A stretch of DNA of 43,694 nt from Bacteroidales bacterium. Lineage in GTDB: Bacteria > Bacteroidota > Bacteroidia > Bacteroidales > UBA932. This document shows, one piece after another, positions 1 to 7,486 of this stretch (positions are counted from its first letter, which is position 1; the number at the start of each line of letters is the position of its first letter). The stretch covers positions 1-43,694 of the forward strand of contig JAFZLQ010000059.1 in assembly GCA_017551425.1 (NCBI GenBank), read 5' to 3'. The notes beneath the pieces are model-generated. The model was not told where the DNA came from, ran no database searches, and saw only the letters and a list, made by a program, of their open reading frames with translations. The position numbers and the translations under genes were made by a program.

Positions 1-685
1 CCTTGACGAAGTTCTCCGTATTGGCTCCCAGGAAGGCTTTCACTACGGCTACCTCTTCCTCCTTTCCGCCCCAGAACCTGACGCGGCGGGAATACTTCCT
101 GACATCCTTCTCATATACCTTATTGGTAGCATCGAAATCGGACACGATGGTTTCACGGCTGGCGCCGAGTGCTGCCAGAAGCAAGGCCGAGGCAATGCCG
201 GTGCGGTCCTTCCCCTGTGTGCAGTGATAGAGGACAGCACCGTTTTCTGTCTCCACCACCAGGCGCAGGAAACGGGCAAACTGCTCTTGGCACTTAGGGT
301 CGAAGAGCAAGTTCGGATACATTTCCCGGGCAATGGCTTTTGCCCTGTCGTTGAACGCAGCAAACAGGATGACTTTCTTTACCTCGAACTTCTTCCCGCC
401 CGTTACCTTCTTCTTTTCCTCTTCCGTGGCGTTGGCCGCCACATTGCCGCTGGCGTCGATGGGAAGATTTACATATCTTGCCCCTGGGACGTCCTTGTTC
501 GCTTTGCCCTTCAGGTCCACCTCCGTCCGGAAATCCACCACCAGCGACACGGAAAGGCTCTCCAGATAGGCAACGTCGGCGTCCGTAGCATCGGCCAGAT
601 GGGCTGACCGCAGGAGCATCCCGCTTTTAACAGTCTTGCCGCCTGGCAAAGCGTAGCCGCCAAGGTCGCGAAGATTCACAATCAT
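1..685 (-). CDS. Tyrosine-protein phosphatase (Y_phosphatase3 type), 3' end outside window
   Basis: The visible 228 residues begin with a NLRDLGGY signature and reach the phosphatase P-loop HCTQGKDRTG, with nucleophile Cys155 and phosphate-binding Arg161. These are typical of the bacterial tyrosine/serine phosphatase family that dephosphorylates phosphotyrosine or phosphoinositide substrates. No signal peptide is seen, so it is probably cytoplasmic. The ATG at 685 overlaps the stop of the upstream kinase-like gene as ATGA, implying translational coupling, so the two probably act together. The C-terminus lies beyond base 1. The family call is firm; the substrate is unknown. Confidence 0.88.
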   Translation of the reverse strand, partial: MIVNLRDLGGYALPGGKTVKSGMLLRSAHLADATDADVAYLESLSVSLVVDFRTEVDLKGKANKDVPGARYVNLPIDASGNVAANATEEEKKKVTGGKKFEVKKVILFAAFNDRAKAIAREMYPNLLFDPKCQEQFARFLRLVVETENGAVLYHCTQGKDRTGIASALLLAALGASRETIVSDFDATNKVYEKDVRKYSRRVRFWGGKEEEVAVVKAFLGANTENFVK

Positions 686-1548
686 AAGTAATACCCCTTG
701 ACAAGTTTTCTGACGTGCATACCGAAGAATAACTTCTCCAGTAAGGTGGGCTTGACAAAGTAGGTGCGCACGATCACGTCCAGGCAGGCGAACTTGCCGG
801 CAAGTCTGTCAAACTCAGAATGGTCTTCCTTGCCGGTGTATTCTTGGGCAAAAGCATCCCAAAAGCGGTTAAACTGGTCCAGCGTCATGTGAAAGATGTC
901 CTGTACCTGCTTCAGCGGCGCATAAACTTCACATATCTGGAACAGGTGGCCGATGTCGAACATAGGGTCACCGTATGCAAAGCGGTCCAGGTCAATCCAG
1001 TAAAAAGCGTCGCCGGACTGAATGATGTTCCCCGACTGGAAATCTCCGTGCAAGCAGGTGGTTTTCTCCGGGATGGATTCGGCGAAGGCACGGATAATCC
1101 GGCGGTTTTTCTTGCTTACAAAGCCCGCATGGTCAATGGCCCAGAGCACCTGCTCTTTCCGGCTGGGAAAAACCTCCGTGTTGCAAGGGGTTGCAAAAAA
1201 CGCTTTACCTTTCTGGCACAGCACCCGGGCCATTTCTTCCGTGCGCGCCGGCTCATCGTGGCAAATACGGGACAGGGATTTCTTGTCCTTAATCAGTTGT
1301 GAAATGGTGGCATAAGCGTCTCCAACACGTACAATCCGAAATACTTTGGGAACGGAAAGACCCAGGGCCTCAACGGCTTTGGAGACGTCGTACTCGTGCT
1401 TGACGGCCTCCAGTGTACTGAATCGGGCGTTATTAACCTTGAGGATTTCTTCAGGGGCGGCGGGATTCACATATGTTTTCCCGTTACCTCCTTCTCCTAC
1501 CTGCTGCCACTGCGACAGGTCTATTAGTGGATAGTTTTCGTTATTCAT
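682..1548 (-). CDS. Aminoglycoside-phosphotransferase-like kinase (APH/TIGR02172-like)
   Basis: This 288-residue protein has the protein-kinase-like fold signatures of APH/choline kinases: a glycine-rich GEGGNGKTY near residue 18, the catalytic HGDFQSGN (His167, Asp169, Asn174) and a metal-binding WIDLDRF (Asp186). It resembles the small-molecule kinase group TIGR02172. It is probably a cytoplasmic kinase of a small hydroxylated compound; nothing shows that it confers antibiotic resistance. It lies 16 bases downstream of the YdeI-like fragment and overlaps the phosphatase gene by 4 bases. A kinase next to a phosphatase suggests opposing activities, which is inference. Confidence 0.82.
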   Translation of the reverse strand: MNNENYPLIDLSQWQQVGEGGNGKTYVNPAAPEEILKVNNARFSTLEAVKHEYDVSKAVEALGLSVPKVFRIVRVGDAYATISQLIKDKKSLSRICHDEPARTEEMARVLCQKGKAFFATPCNTEVFPSRKEQVLWAIDHAGFVSKKNRRIIRAFAESIPEKTTCLHGDFQSGNIIQSGDAFYWIDLDRFAYGDPMFDIGHLFQICEVYAPLKQVQDIFHMTLDQFNRFWDAFAQEYTGKEDHSEFDRLAGKFACLDVIVRTYFVKPTLLEKLFFGMHVRKLVKGYYL

Positions 1549-1564
1549 AATTATTCCAATTTTC

Positions 1565-1888
1565 CTAAATCGTCCCAGCCGGCGTCATTTCCCCAAGTTG
1601 AACCAACCTGCGGCAGCGAATCAGGTTCCTTTCGCACCAATTGCTCCGCCCCCGGCGCGGCGTGAAATGCTGGACAGGCTTCCCCTCGTCCATCTTTTTC
1701 ATGGTACTGTCTATCCAGCCGAAACATAGAGCGACCTCCACTGCATCGACATATCGCACCACGCCGGGACAGTCTTCCGCGGCCCGGTTCACGCGAAGCC
1801 AGAAATCACTGACCTTGTCGTGATTCTCCAGATACCACCGGTACAGATCCCCACGGGTGTGTATGTCAAGCAAGTAATTGACTTCCAT
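1565..1888 (-). CDS. YdeI/OmpD-associated family protein, C-terminally truncated
   Basis: The 107 residues match the N-terminal half of the YdeI/OmpD-associated family: LYRWYLENHDKVSDFWLRV, then VEVALCFGWIDSTMKKMDEG, FTPRRGRSNW and RCRRLVQLGEMTPAG. Family members usually run to about 190 residues; this one stops just after the TPAG segment, so the C-terminal domain is missing. I chose the ATG at 1888 because a TATATTTG promoter box lies only 4 bases upstream, which excludes the longer reading. It may be a decaying gene or a short functional variant. Confidence 0.65.
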   Translation of the reverse strand: MEVNYLLDIHTRGDLYRWYLENHDKVSDFWLRVNRAAEDCPGVVRYVDAVEVALCFGWIDSTMKKMDEGKPVQHFTPRRGRSNWCERNLIRCRRLVQLGEMTPAGTI

Positions 1889-1892
1889 TTTA

Positions 1893-1900
1893 CAAATATA
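1893..1900 (-). promoter_or_regulatory. -7 promoter box of the YdeI-like gene
   Basis: On the minus strand this reads TATATTTG, a perfect match to the Bacteroidetes TAnnTTTG element. Only 4 bases separate it from the ATG, so the mRNA would be leaderless or nearly so. Confidence 0.6.
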
Positions 1901-1907
1901 GGAAAAA

Positions 1908-2117
1908 CTAATCAACCCGTCCTGTCCTGATGAAATGTCCTTCCTGCACGGCTGCGAAAGAAGCGACCCCGGCAACAAATGCAATGGGGACAATGGACCA
2001 GAACACCGTAGGAATGTATGCGAGGATAATCATGAAGGGAAGACGCGCGGCTGCGTAAGGATATAGAGTACGGACCTTGTCCTCCAAATCTTTTCCATTG
2101 GCCTCAAAATATGCCAT
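1908..2117 (-). CDS. Small hypothetical membrane protein (69 aa)
   Basis: No family is recognised. The 69-residue protein has a charged N-terminus (residues 1-17) and a hydrophobic stretch (about 26-58) that could form one long or two short membrane helices. It is divergent from the BlaI-like gene, and the dyad operator at 2132-2160 sits just upstream of its start, so the same repressor could control it. A weak TAgtTTTA box is embedded in the operator's left arm. It is likely real given length and placement, but there is no functional clue. Confidence 0.5.
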   Translation of the reverse strand: MAYFEANGKDLEDKVRTLYPYAAARLPFMIILAYIPTVFWSIVPIAFVAGVASFAAVQEGHFIRTGRVD

Positions 2118-2131
2118 CCTATTAATTTACG

Positions 2132-2160
2132 TAAAACTACTAAAAAAATTAGGAGTTTTA
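2132..2160. promoter_or_regulatory. Candidate BlaI/MecI-type operator (inverted repeat)
   Basis: Arms TAAAACTACTAA (2132-2143) and TTAGGAGTTTTA (2149-2160) are complementary at 11 of 12 positions around a 5-base A spacer. The dyad lies between the 69-aa gene and the blaI-like gene and ends 11 bases before the blaI TATCTTTG box, so it overlaps the expected -33 region. BlaI/MecI repressors characteristically bind such dyads and autoregulate. Confidence 0.65.
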
Positions 2161-2171
2161 AATTATATCGC

Positions 2172-2179
2172 TATCTTTG
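2172..2179 (+). promoter_or_regulatory. -7 promoter box of the blaI-blaR1 operon
   Basis: TATCTTTG matches TAnnTTTG exactly and lies 28 bases before the ATG of the BlaI-like gene. The dyad operator occupies the upstream promoter half. Confidence 0.6.
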
Positions 2180-2207
2180 CAGGTGAAAACCTTATGCACA
2201 AAGGCCG

Positions 2208-2573
2208 ATGAAGCAAAAACTGACAGTAAAAGAGGAAATGCTCATGAATATCTTCTGGGCGCATAGTCCCCTGTTTATCAGGGATTTGATCAGCTATATC
2301 CCGGAGCCGAAGCCTCATTACAATACGGTAGCCACCCTGGTGAGGTTCCTGGAAGAGAAGGGCTTCGTAGAGCGGGAGCCCATGGCAAACTCTTTCCGCT
2401 ATAAGGTTAAGATCAGTGAGCGTCAGTACCATAGAGATACCGTTTCCGAGGTTGTGGCCCGGTATTATGACAACTCCTATCTGAGCCTTGTTTCCCAGTT
2501 CGTGGAGGAAGACAAGATGGACATCCAGCAGTTGAAAGACCTCATCGCCCAGATCGAAAATAAACGGAAATGA
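2208..2573 (+). CDS. BlaI/MecI/CopY family transcriptional repressor
   Basis: This 121-residue protein shows the typical winged-helix start (KLTVKEEMLMNIFWAHSPLFIRDLI), the recognition region PHYNTVATLVRFLEEKGFVERE and the C-terminal dimerisation segment VVARYYDNSYLSLVSQFVEED. Members dimerise on dyad operators and are inactivated by cleavage when a partner BlaR1-type protease is triggered. It overlaps the downstream M56 peptidase by 4 bases, the standard partner arrangement. In Bacteroidetes these pairs respond to diverse envelope signals; no beta-lactamase is nearby, so a beta-lactam role is not implied. Confidence 0.93.
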   Translation: MKQKLTVKEEMLMNIFWAHSPLFIRDLISYIPEPKPHYNTVATLVRFLEEKGFVEREPMANSFRYKVKISERQYHRDTVSEVVARYYDNSYLSLVSQFVEEDKMDIQQLKDLIAQIENKRK

Positions 2574-3802
2574 CAGCTTTCCTTTTATATATCGCACGCG
2601 CAGGACTCTATCTCAGCCTGTTCTATGCCTTCTACCTCCTGTTTATGCGCCGGACCACTTTTTTCCGTTTAAACAGGACGTTGCTGATGGCCGGGAGTTA
2701 TCTATGCCTGCTGCTTCCGCTCATCCGGCTCAGAAGCACAGATGCCGCGATTGCGGCTTCAGGGTTAACCATGGTGGGAACAGGAGAAGAGCCCGCGTCG
2801 CAGACAGCCCAAATCGCTTTCCCCTGGGAGGAAGTCCTGCTGCTCTATGTCGCCGGGGCGGTCATCACGCTCATCCTTTTCCTGAGATCGGCCGTCAAGA
2901 TGAGCCGGTTTATCCGTAATGGGAAGCCCACGCAGCGTGAAGGATGCCGGGTGGTAATAATGGAGCAGGACATGCCTTCCTTCAGCTGGAAACGGACGGT
3001 GGTCATCAGCCGGAAGGACCTTCAGGACAATCCTGCCATCTTCACGCACGAGCTGATGCACGTGCGGTGCCGGCATTCACTGGACCTGCTGCTGGGACTT
3101 CCGATCCAAATCCTTTTCTGGTGGAACCCGCTGGTATGGATCGCCCGGGAAGAACTGCGCCTGGTACATGAATACCAGGCCGACGAAGGCGTCATTGATA
3201 ATGGCATCGATGCAACTCAATATCAATTACTTCTTGTGCGAAAGGCCGTGGGAGAACAGCGCTTCATGCTGGCAAGCGGCTTCCAGCACGCCAAACTCAA
3301 AAACCGTATTACCATGATGCTCAAATCAACATCTTCCAGCTGGATGCGCTGGTCGTATCTGGTCCTGATTCCCCTGCTGGCCTCCGTTATGTATGCTTGC
3401 AATCCCACCAAGAACAACAAAGCAAAGGATCCGGAAGCTCAGGAACAGGCAGCCCCCGAAACCAAGGCCGACATTCAGGAGCCCATGTCTTATTCCGACA
3501 TTGAGGTAAAACCCACCTTCCAGGGCGGTGACGAAAATGGTTTCGCCAAGTGGGTGAACAGCCACTTAAGATACCCGGAACAGGCCAAGAACGACCAGAC
3601 CCAGGGCCGTGTAGTGGTGCAGTTCACAATCGGCTCCGACGGCGTTGTACGTGACGCCCAGGTCCTGCAGGGTGTACGCGAAGACCTGGATGCCGAGACG
3701 ATCCGCGTTATTTCATCCTCTCCCACGTGGGAACCCGGCATGCAGGACGGGAAAGCCGTTCCCGTATCCTTTGTGATTCCCGTGGTGTATAAACTGAGAT
3801 AA
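2570..3802 (+). CDS. BlaR1-like M56 peptidase with C-terminal TonB domain
   Basis: The 410-residue protein has N-terminal membrane helices (about 1-26, 37-53, 87-105), a cytoplasmic-facing zinc protease motif HELMH (His160, Glu161, His164) with EYQAD at 201-205, another membrane helix near 347-366 by hydrophobicity, and a TonB C-terminal domain (about 310-410, starting at KPTFQGG and containing YPEQA and GRVVVQFTIGSDG). It is the presumed sensor-protease that removes the BlaI-like repressor encoded 4 bases upstream. There is no penicillin-binding sensor domain; a TonB-like domain replaces it, as is common in Bacteroidetes, so the ligand is unknown. It converges on trkH with only 4 bases between the stops. 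Confidence 0.9.
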   Translation: MTAFLLYIARAGLYLSLFYAFYLLFMRRTTFFRLNRTLLMAGSYLCLLLPLIRLRSTDAAIAASGLTMVGTGEEPASQTAQIAFPWEEVLLLYVAGAVITLILFLRSAVKMSRFIRNGKPTQREGCRVVIMEQDMPSFSWKRTVVISRKDLQDNPAIFTHELMHVRCRHSLDLLLGLPIQILFWWNPLVWIAREELRLVHEYQADEGVIDNGIDATQYQLLLVRKAVGEQRFMLASGFQHAKLKNRITMMLKSTSSSWMRWSYLVLIPLLASVMYACNPTKNNKAKDPEAQEQAAPETKADIQEPMSYSDIEVKPTFQGGDENGFAKWVNSHLRYPEQAKNDQTQGRVVVQFTIGSDGVVRDAQVLQGVREDLDAETIRVISSSPTWEPGMQDGKAVPVSFVIPVVYKLR

Positions 3803-3806
3803 CAAC

Positions 3807-5318
3807 TTAATTGTACATCGTTTGCACGACAGGTTTCTGGAGAGCGTGCTTTCTTGGTCTGGAGAAGCCTTCATATCCTCTGATCGACTGGACCAGATAC
3901 AATACTGGGAATATTTCCAGACGGCCTATCAGCATCTCGGCCATTCCGGTATACTTGAGTATTGCAGGGAAATCGGCGTAGTTGGACATCGACCCTACAT
4001 CTCCGAAACCCGGCCCCACATTGCCGATGCTGGCGATCGAGGCTGTTACGCCAGTTATGAAGTCAAGGCCGAAGGCGATATTGACAGCGGCGAAGAATAC
4101 CATGATAAACAGATAGCAGAATATGTAGCGAAAGGCATCGTTGACCTGATCCTCGGTCCGGACATGACCGTCTACCCGGACACACTGGATACTGTGCGGG
4201 CTTGTTGTCTGCGCCACTTTCCTGTATACGCCTTTTGCCGCCAGGATCGCCCTGTCTATCTTGATTCCGCCCGAAGTGGAACCTGAACAGCCGCAGATGA
4301 ATGAACAGAAGATAAGGGTTGCCATACTGAGCGATGGCCAGAGCGTAGTATCCTGAGTGGCGAACCCGGTCGTAGTGGATATGGAGGCTACCTGGAAGGA
4401 TGCATCCCGTAGTGCGTTCCAGAACGAAGAGTAGCCTCCATTGAGTATCAGATCTCCGGTAACGATGACGATGGCGATGCCTACAAGGGCAAGGAAAACC
4501 TTGACCGTCTCTGATTTCCAGATCTTCTGGGGCCTTCCCCTCAGAAATGCAAGGAAAAGGATACCGAAGTTTATTCCTGCCGCCAGCATCGTCACCGTCA
4601 GGACAATCTCTGCCGCCGGGTTTGAATAAAAGGCGATGCTGGTATTACGGGAGCAGAATCCGCAGGTGCTGCAGGCAGACATTGCATCGGTAGCGGCGTC
4701 GAACCAACCCAATCCCGTCAACTTCAGGGCAAGAAATGATATAATTGTCAGCACGACATAGGTGGTGAGCATCTTGTTGGCGAAGTTATCACTCTTCTCC
4801 CCTTCAAATGATTCCCGCGCCACGGTCGATATTTCCGCCCCGGAAAGCATCGATTTGTCTGAACGGACGGTCAGCATCGAGAACAGAGTGACGATACCGA
4901 CTCCTCCGACCCAGGCTGTAGAAATCCGCCAGAACTGGAGTCCGCGGGGAAGGGCTTCGATATCGTTCAGAATCGAAGCGCCGGTGGTTGTAAAACCGGA
5001 AACGCTTTCGAATATGGCGTTGACAAACGTAAACTCACCGCCATAGAACAGATACGGTAGCAATCCGAAGATGCAGGCAAGAAGCCACGCTCCGACGACG
5101 ATGCAATTCCCTTCACGGAAATTCAGCTTGTGCTGCCCCTTTCTTACAAATATCAAAGGGTAAAAGCCAACGATCCCGGTAAGGAATGCAGAAAGAAGAA
5201 GAGGAAGGCGGCTCTCATCGCCAGGCGTACAGAACGCGATGATGCACGATACTGTCATAAGTGCCGCGACTAGCAGCAGCGAAACACAAATATACCATAT
5301 GATGGTCTTCCAGTTCAT
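3807..5318 (-). CDS. trkH: TrkH-family potassium uptake protein
   Basis: The 503-residue polytopic membrane protein shows the repeated pore-loop signatures of TrkH/KtrB: SVSGFTTTGASIL, STCGFCSRNTS, STTTGFATQDT and SIGNVGPGFGD. These form the potassium selectivity filter in the inner membrane. TrkH normally works with the cytoplasmic NAD-binding subunit TrkA, which is not in this window. The ATG at 5318 follows a TAAATTTG box at 5339-5346. It is divergent from an OxyR-like regulator, and the shared intergenic region carries repeated half-sites, so regulation by that protein is possible. Confidence 0.93.
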   Translation of the reverse strand: MNWKTIIWYICVSLLLVAALMTVSCIIAFCTPGDESRLPLLLSAFLTGIVGFYPLIFVRKGQHKLNFREGNCIVVGAWLLACIFGLLPYLFYGGEFTFVNAIFESVSGFTTTGASILNDIEALPRGLQFWRISTAWVGGVGIVTLFSMLTVRSDKSMLSGAEISTVARESFEGEKSDNFANKMLTTYVVLTIISFLALKLTGLGWFDAATDAMSACSTCGFCSRNTSIAFYSNPAAEIVLTVTMLAAGINFGILFLAFLRGRPQKIWKSETVKVFLALVGIAIVIVTGDLILNGGYSSFWNALRDASFQVASISTTTGFATQDTTLWPSLSMATLIFCSFICGCSGSTSGGIKIDRAILAAKGVYRKVAQTTSPHSIQCVRVDGHVRTEDQVNDAFRYIFCYLFIMVFFAAVNIAFGLDFITGVTASIASIGNVGPGFGDVGSMSNYADFPAILKYTGMAEMLIGRLEIFPVLYLVQSIRGYEGFSRPRKHALQKPVVQTMYN

Positions 5319-5338
5319 TTCTTTTTGTTATGACGGGG

Positions 5339-5346
5339 CAAATTTA
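5339..5346 (-). promoter_or_regulatory. -7 promoter box of trkH
   Basis: On the minus strand this reads TAAATTTG, 20 bases before the trkH ATG. A TTG at 5367-5369 is correctly spaced for the upstream element and falls inside the TATCAAT half-site at 5364-5370. Confidence 0.55.
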
Positions 5347-5363
5347 TTTCGCCAGAATTCATT

Positions 5364-5405
5364 TATCAATACAATATTTTTTATATTTGCATTGATAATA
5401 TCAAT
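5364..5405. promoter_or_regulatory. Triple TATCAAT/ATTGATA half-site array, candidate LysR operator
   Basis: TATCAAT occurs at 5364-5370, ATTGATA at 5391-5397 and TATCAAT at 5399-5405. The last two form a 15-bp palindrome with one central base. The palindrome sits across the expected transcription start of the regulator gene; the first half-site overlaps the trkH promoter. This arrangement fits autoregulation plus control of the divergent gene, as is usual for LysR-type regulators. Confidence 0.55.
5382..5389 (+). promoter_or_regulatory. -7 promoter box of the LysR-family regulator
   Basis: TATATTTG matches the consensus. It is enclosed between the first and second half-sites of the candidate operator and lies 29 bases before the ATG at 5419. 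Confidence 0.6.
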
Positions 5406-5418
5406 CACTACCAGCCTT

Positions 5419-6342
5419 ATGACACTTCAGCAACTGCGTTATATCATTGCAATCGATGACTTTAGGCATTTTGGGAAAGCGGCTGAAGCCTGCGGTCTCA
5501 CGCAGTCAACCCTGAGCCTTATGGTCAAGAAACTGGAAGAAGAACTTGATGTTCGTATTTTCGACCGCGACGCTCACCCGGTGGCGCCCACTGCAATAGG
5601 CCGGAGAGTTATCGACCGCGCCAAGGTCGTCCTGTATAATGCAGAACAAATAGCCTTGATGACCAGATCGGAAAAAGAACTGCTTTCCGGCCCCCTGAAA
5701 ATCGCACTCATTTCCACGGTATCACCTGTGCTTGTCCCCGGCTTGTTCAAGTTTTTCGGTTCTGATTATCCGCACATTTCCCTGCAGACGGAAGAGATGC
5801 TGTCCAGTACTATAAAAGAAAAGCTCAGGAAAGCAGATGTGGATATGGGTATCCTTGCCGGCCCCCTCAACGATCCGGACCTTTTGGAGATTCCGCTATA
5901 TCACGAGCGTTTCATGGCCTATGTCTCTCCGGACAACCCGGACTTTTCCCTGGACAGTATCACGACAGACAAGCTCTATGAGCAGCCGGTATGGATTATA
6001 GGCGACGGCCTCAGGCAAATGGCTCCGGGCGAAATGAAAGAAAGCGGGTTGAACTACGAGAGGCTATTTGAAGGCGGCCGGGTAGGCATACTGATACAGG
6101 TAGTAAACGACAACGGCGGTATTACCATTATTCCGGAAACCCATTCCGATTTGATAATGTACAGCCAGCAGCGCTGCCTGCGCCCCATCATAGACCCTGT
6201 GCCCAGCCGTACAATCTCTTTGGCTATCCGCAGCGACTACATACACGAGGCTAAATTGAATGCCGTAGTGGACGCCATCAAGCATATCATACCAGGAACT
6301 CTGCTTGACAGCGTTATCCGAAAAGAACGACTTGTTCTATAA
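5419..6342 (+). CDS. LysR-type transcriptional regulator, OxyR-like
   Basis: I chose the ATG at 5419 because the family consensus begins MTLQQLRYIIAIDDFRHFGKAA and a promoter box lies between it and the longer upstream start. The 307-residue protein has an N-terminal HTH (about 1-65, with CGLTQSTLSLMVKKLEEELDVRIFDR) and a periplasmic-binding-like effector domain (about 90-300). Overall it resembles OxyR, but I see only two cysteines, one in the HTH (EACGLTQ) and one late (QRCLRP), not the paired redox cysteines of the central domain. It may sense something other than peroxide. It is divergent from trkH. Confidence 0.88.
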   Translation: MTLQQLRYIIAIDDFRHFGKAAEACGLTQSTLSLMVKKLEEELDVRIFDRDAHPVAPTAIGRRVIDRAKVVLYNAEQIALMTRSEKELLSGPLKIALISTVSPVLVPGLFKFFGSDYPHISLQTEEMLSSTIKEKLRKADVDMGILAGPLNDPDLLEIPLYHERFMAYVSPDNPDFSLDSITTDKLYEQPVWIIGDGLRQMAPGEMKESGLNYERLFEGGRVGILIQVVNDNGGITIIPETHSDLIMYSQQRCLRPIIDPVPSRTISLAIRSDYIHEAKLNAVVDAIKHIIPGTLLDSVIRKERLVL

Positions 6343-6371
6343 CTACGAACCAGTCTTGTTTCAATCTCCCT

Positions 6372-7448
6372 CTAGTCCGGGTAGAGCTCCAGCATTGTCT
6401 CGTAAATGCCGCGGATGAGCTCGGGTGTCTGATAGGGAACGAACTGCAGTTTGCCGCCAATAAAATCGTGATGGCCATTGAAGCCGGAGCCAATCATAAA
6501 TCCGAAGTTATCGGCAATACACTCTTCTGCGGCTATGAGATAGTCCGAGTTGCTACCGACAATCTGGTAGAAGTCGGATGCCTGCTCGGCGGGAATCATG
6601 GTGTCGGGATCATCCAGCGGGACAAGTACGCATTTCGAATAATCGAAGAAAGAAGCACCTGGATCTGTTTTCGCCACTTCTGCATAGTCTGTTTCATATA
6701 CGCCGACCATGGTGCAACGACGCTTCTGTCCGTTGATGGTGAATTCGGCCCAGTTGTCGAACCGTTCCACGTCCGGATTCGCCAGAATCAGATTCCGCAC
6801 CTTAGGGCCGAATTCAACCTCGTGGTCCATCACCGTAAAACCGATGAGACTGTAAAAGCGCTGGCGGAAAGCAGCATCCTTGCGTGACAGGCAGTGGAAC
6901 AGCTCGTGCGCCAAAATGCAGGGAGCGATGAGGTAGATATACTCGTTGTAGTCGGCCGGATAGGGAGGCTGCTTCCCCTGCCACAGGCTGGACAATATAT
7001 CGACGAAAAAGGAACTGAGGTAAATCGTATTCCCGAAGGTGAAGCCGGCGGCTCCGCCCTCGTTATCCATATTACTTTTGACGAAGCAGATTTCTTCTGT
7101 TTCAGGCAGGCCGATGCCCAGGGCGTCAAAACGGGCTTCGATGGTGGTTACAACAGCGTCCACGGCCTTCTTCTCTTCCTCGGTGAAGTCTTGTATCTGG
7201 CTGGCTGAGAAGTCCTTGAATTCGTCGATCGTTTTGCCGGTGCTACAGGACTTCCAATCGATGTCATTCTGTGTGAGGGAGTTGAAATAGCCGGTGTTGG
7301 ACATGTACATCTGCCTTCCTTCTTCGGCCGAGGCATACCGGTGGCTTAAATGGGCCACCTCTTCATTGTCGGTGCCGGGCTGGCAGCCTGTGAAGAGGGG
7401 GATGGCGCAAACCAGGGCCAATAGTGCGAGACGAATAATCCTTTTCAT
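6372..7448 (-). CDS. Lipoprotein with HExxH zinc metallopeptidase motif
   Basis: Starting at the ATG at 7448, the 358-residue protein has a lipoprotein signal peptide (MKRIIRLALLALVCAIPLFTGC, lipid cysteine at 22). It carries HELFH at 181-185 and a downstream EECIAD segment that resembles the third zinc ligand region of gluzincin peptidases. It is predicted to be a membrane-anchored, periplasmic or surface protease. I do not recognise a named family. The 29 bases between its stop and the convergent LysR gene hold no clear terminator. It lies downstream of the LytTR regulator gene with 38 bases between them. Confidence 0.7.
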   Translation of the reverse strand: MKRIIRLALLALVCAIPLFTGCQPGTDNEEVAHLSHRYASAEEGRQMYMSNTGYFNSLTQNDIDWKSCSTGKTIDEFKDFSASQIQDFTEEEKKAVDAVVTTIEARFDALGIGLPETEEICFVKSNMDNEGGAAGFTFGNTIYLSSFFVDILSSLWQGKQPPYPADYNEYIYLIAPCILAHELFHCLSRKDAAFRQRFYSLIGFTVMDHEVEFGPKVRNLILANPDVERFDNWAEFTINGQKRRCTMVGVYETDYAEVAKTDPGASFFDYSKCVLVPLDDPDTMIPAEQASDFYQIVGSNSDYLIAAEECIADNFGFMIGSGFNGHHDFIGGKLQFVPYQTPELIRGIYETMLELYPD

Positions 7449-7486
7449 ATTCTGGTATTTCTGTTGATCTGACATATTGTTACAAG

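Noticed and set aside
682..1548. Aminoglycoside resistance gene
   Set aside because: Only the general APH fold motifs are present; many such kinases act on other small molecules.
5419..6342. Calling the LysR regulator a peroxide sensor OxyR
   Set aside because: The central redox cysteine pair is not visible; only the general family is supported.
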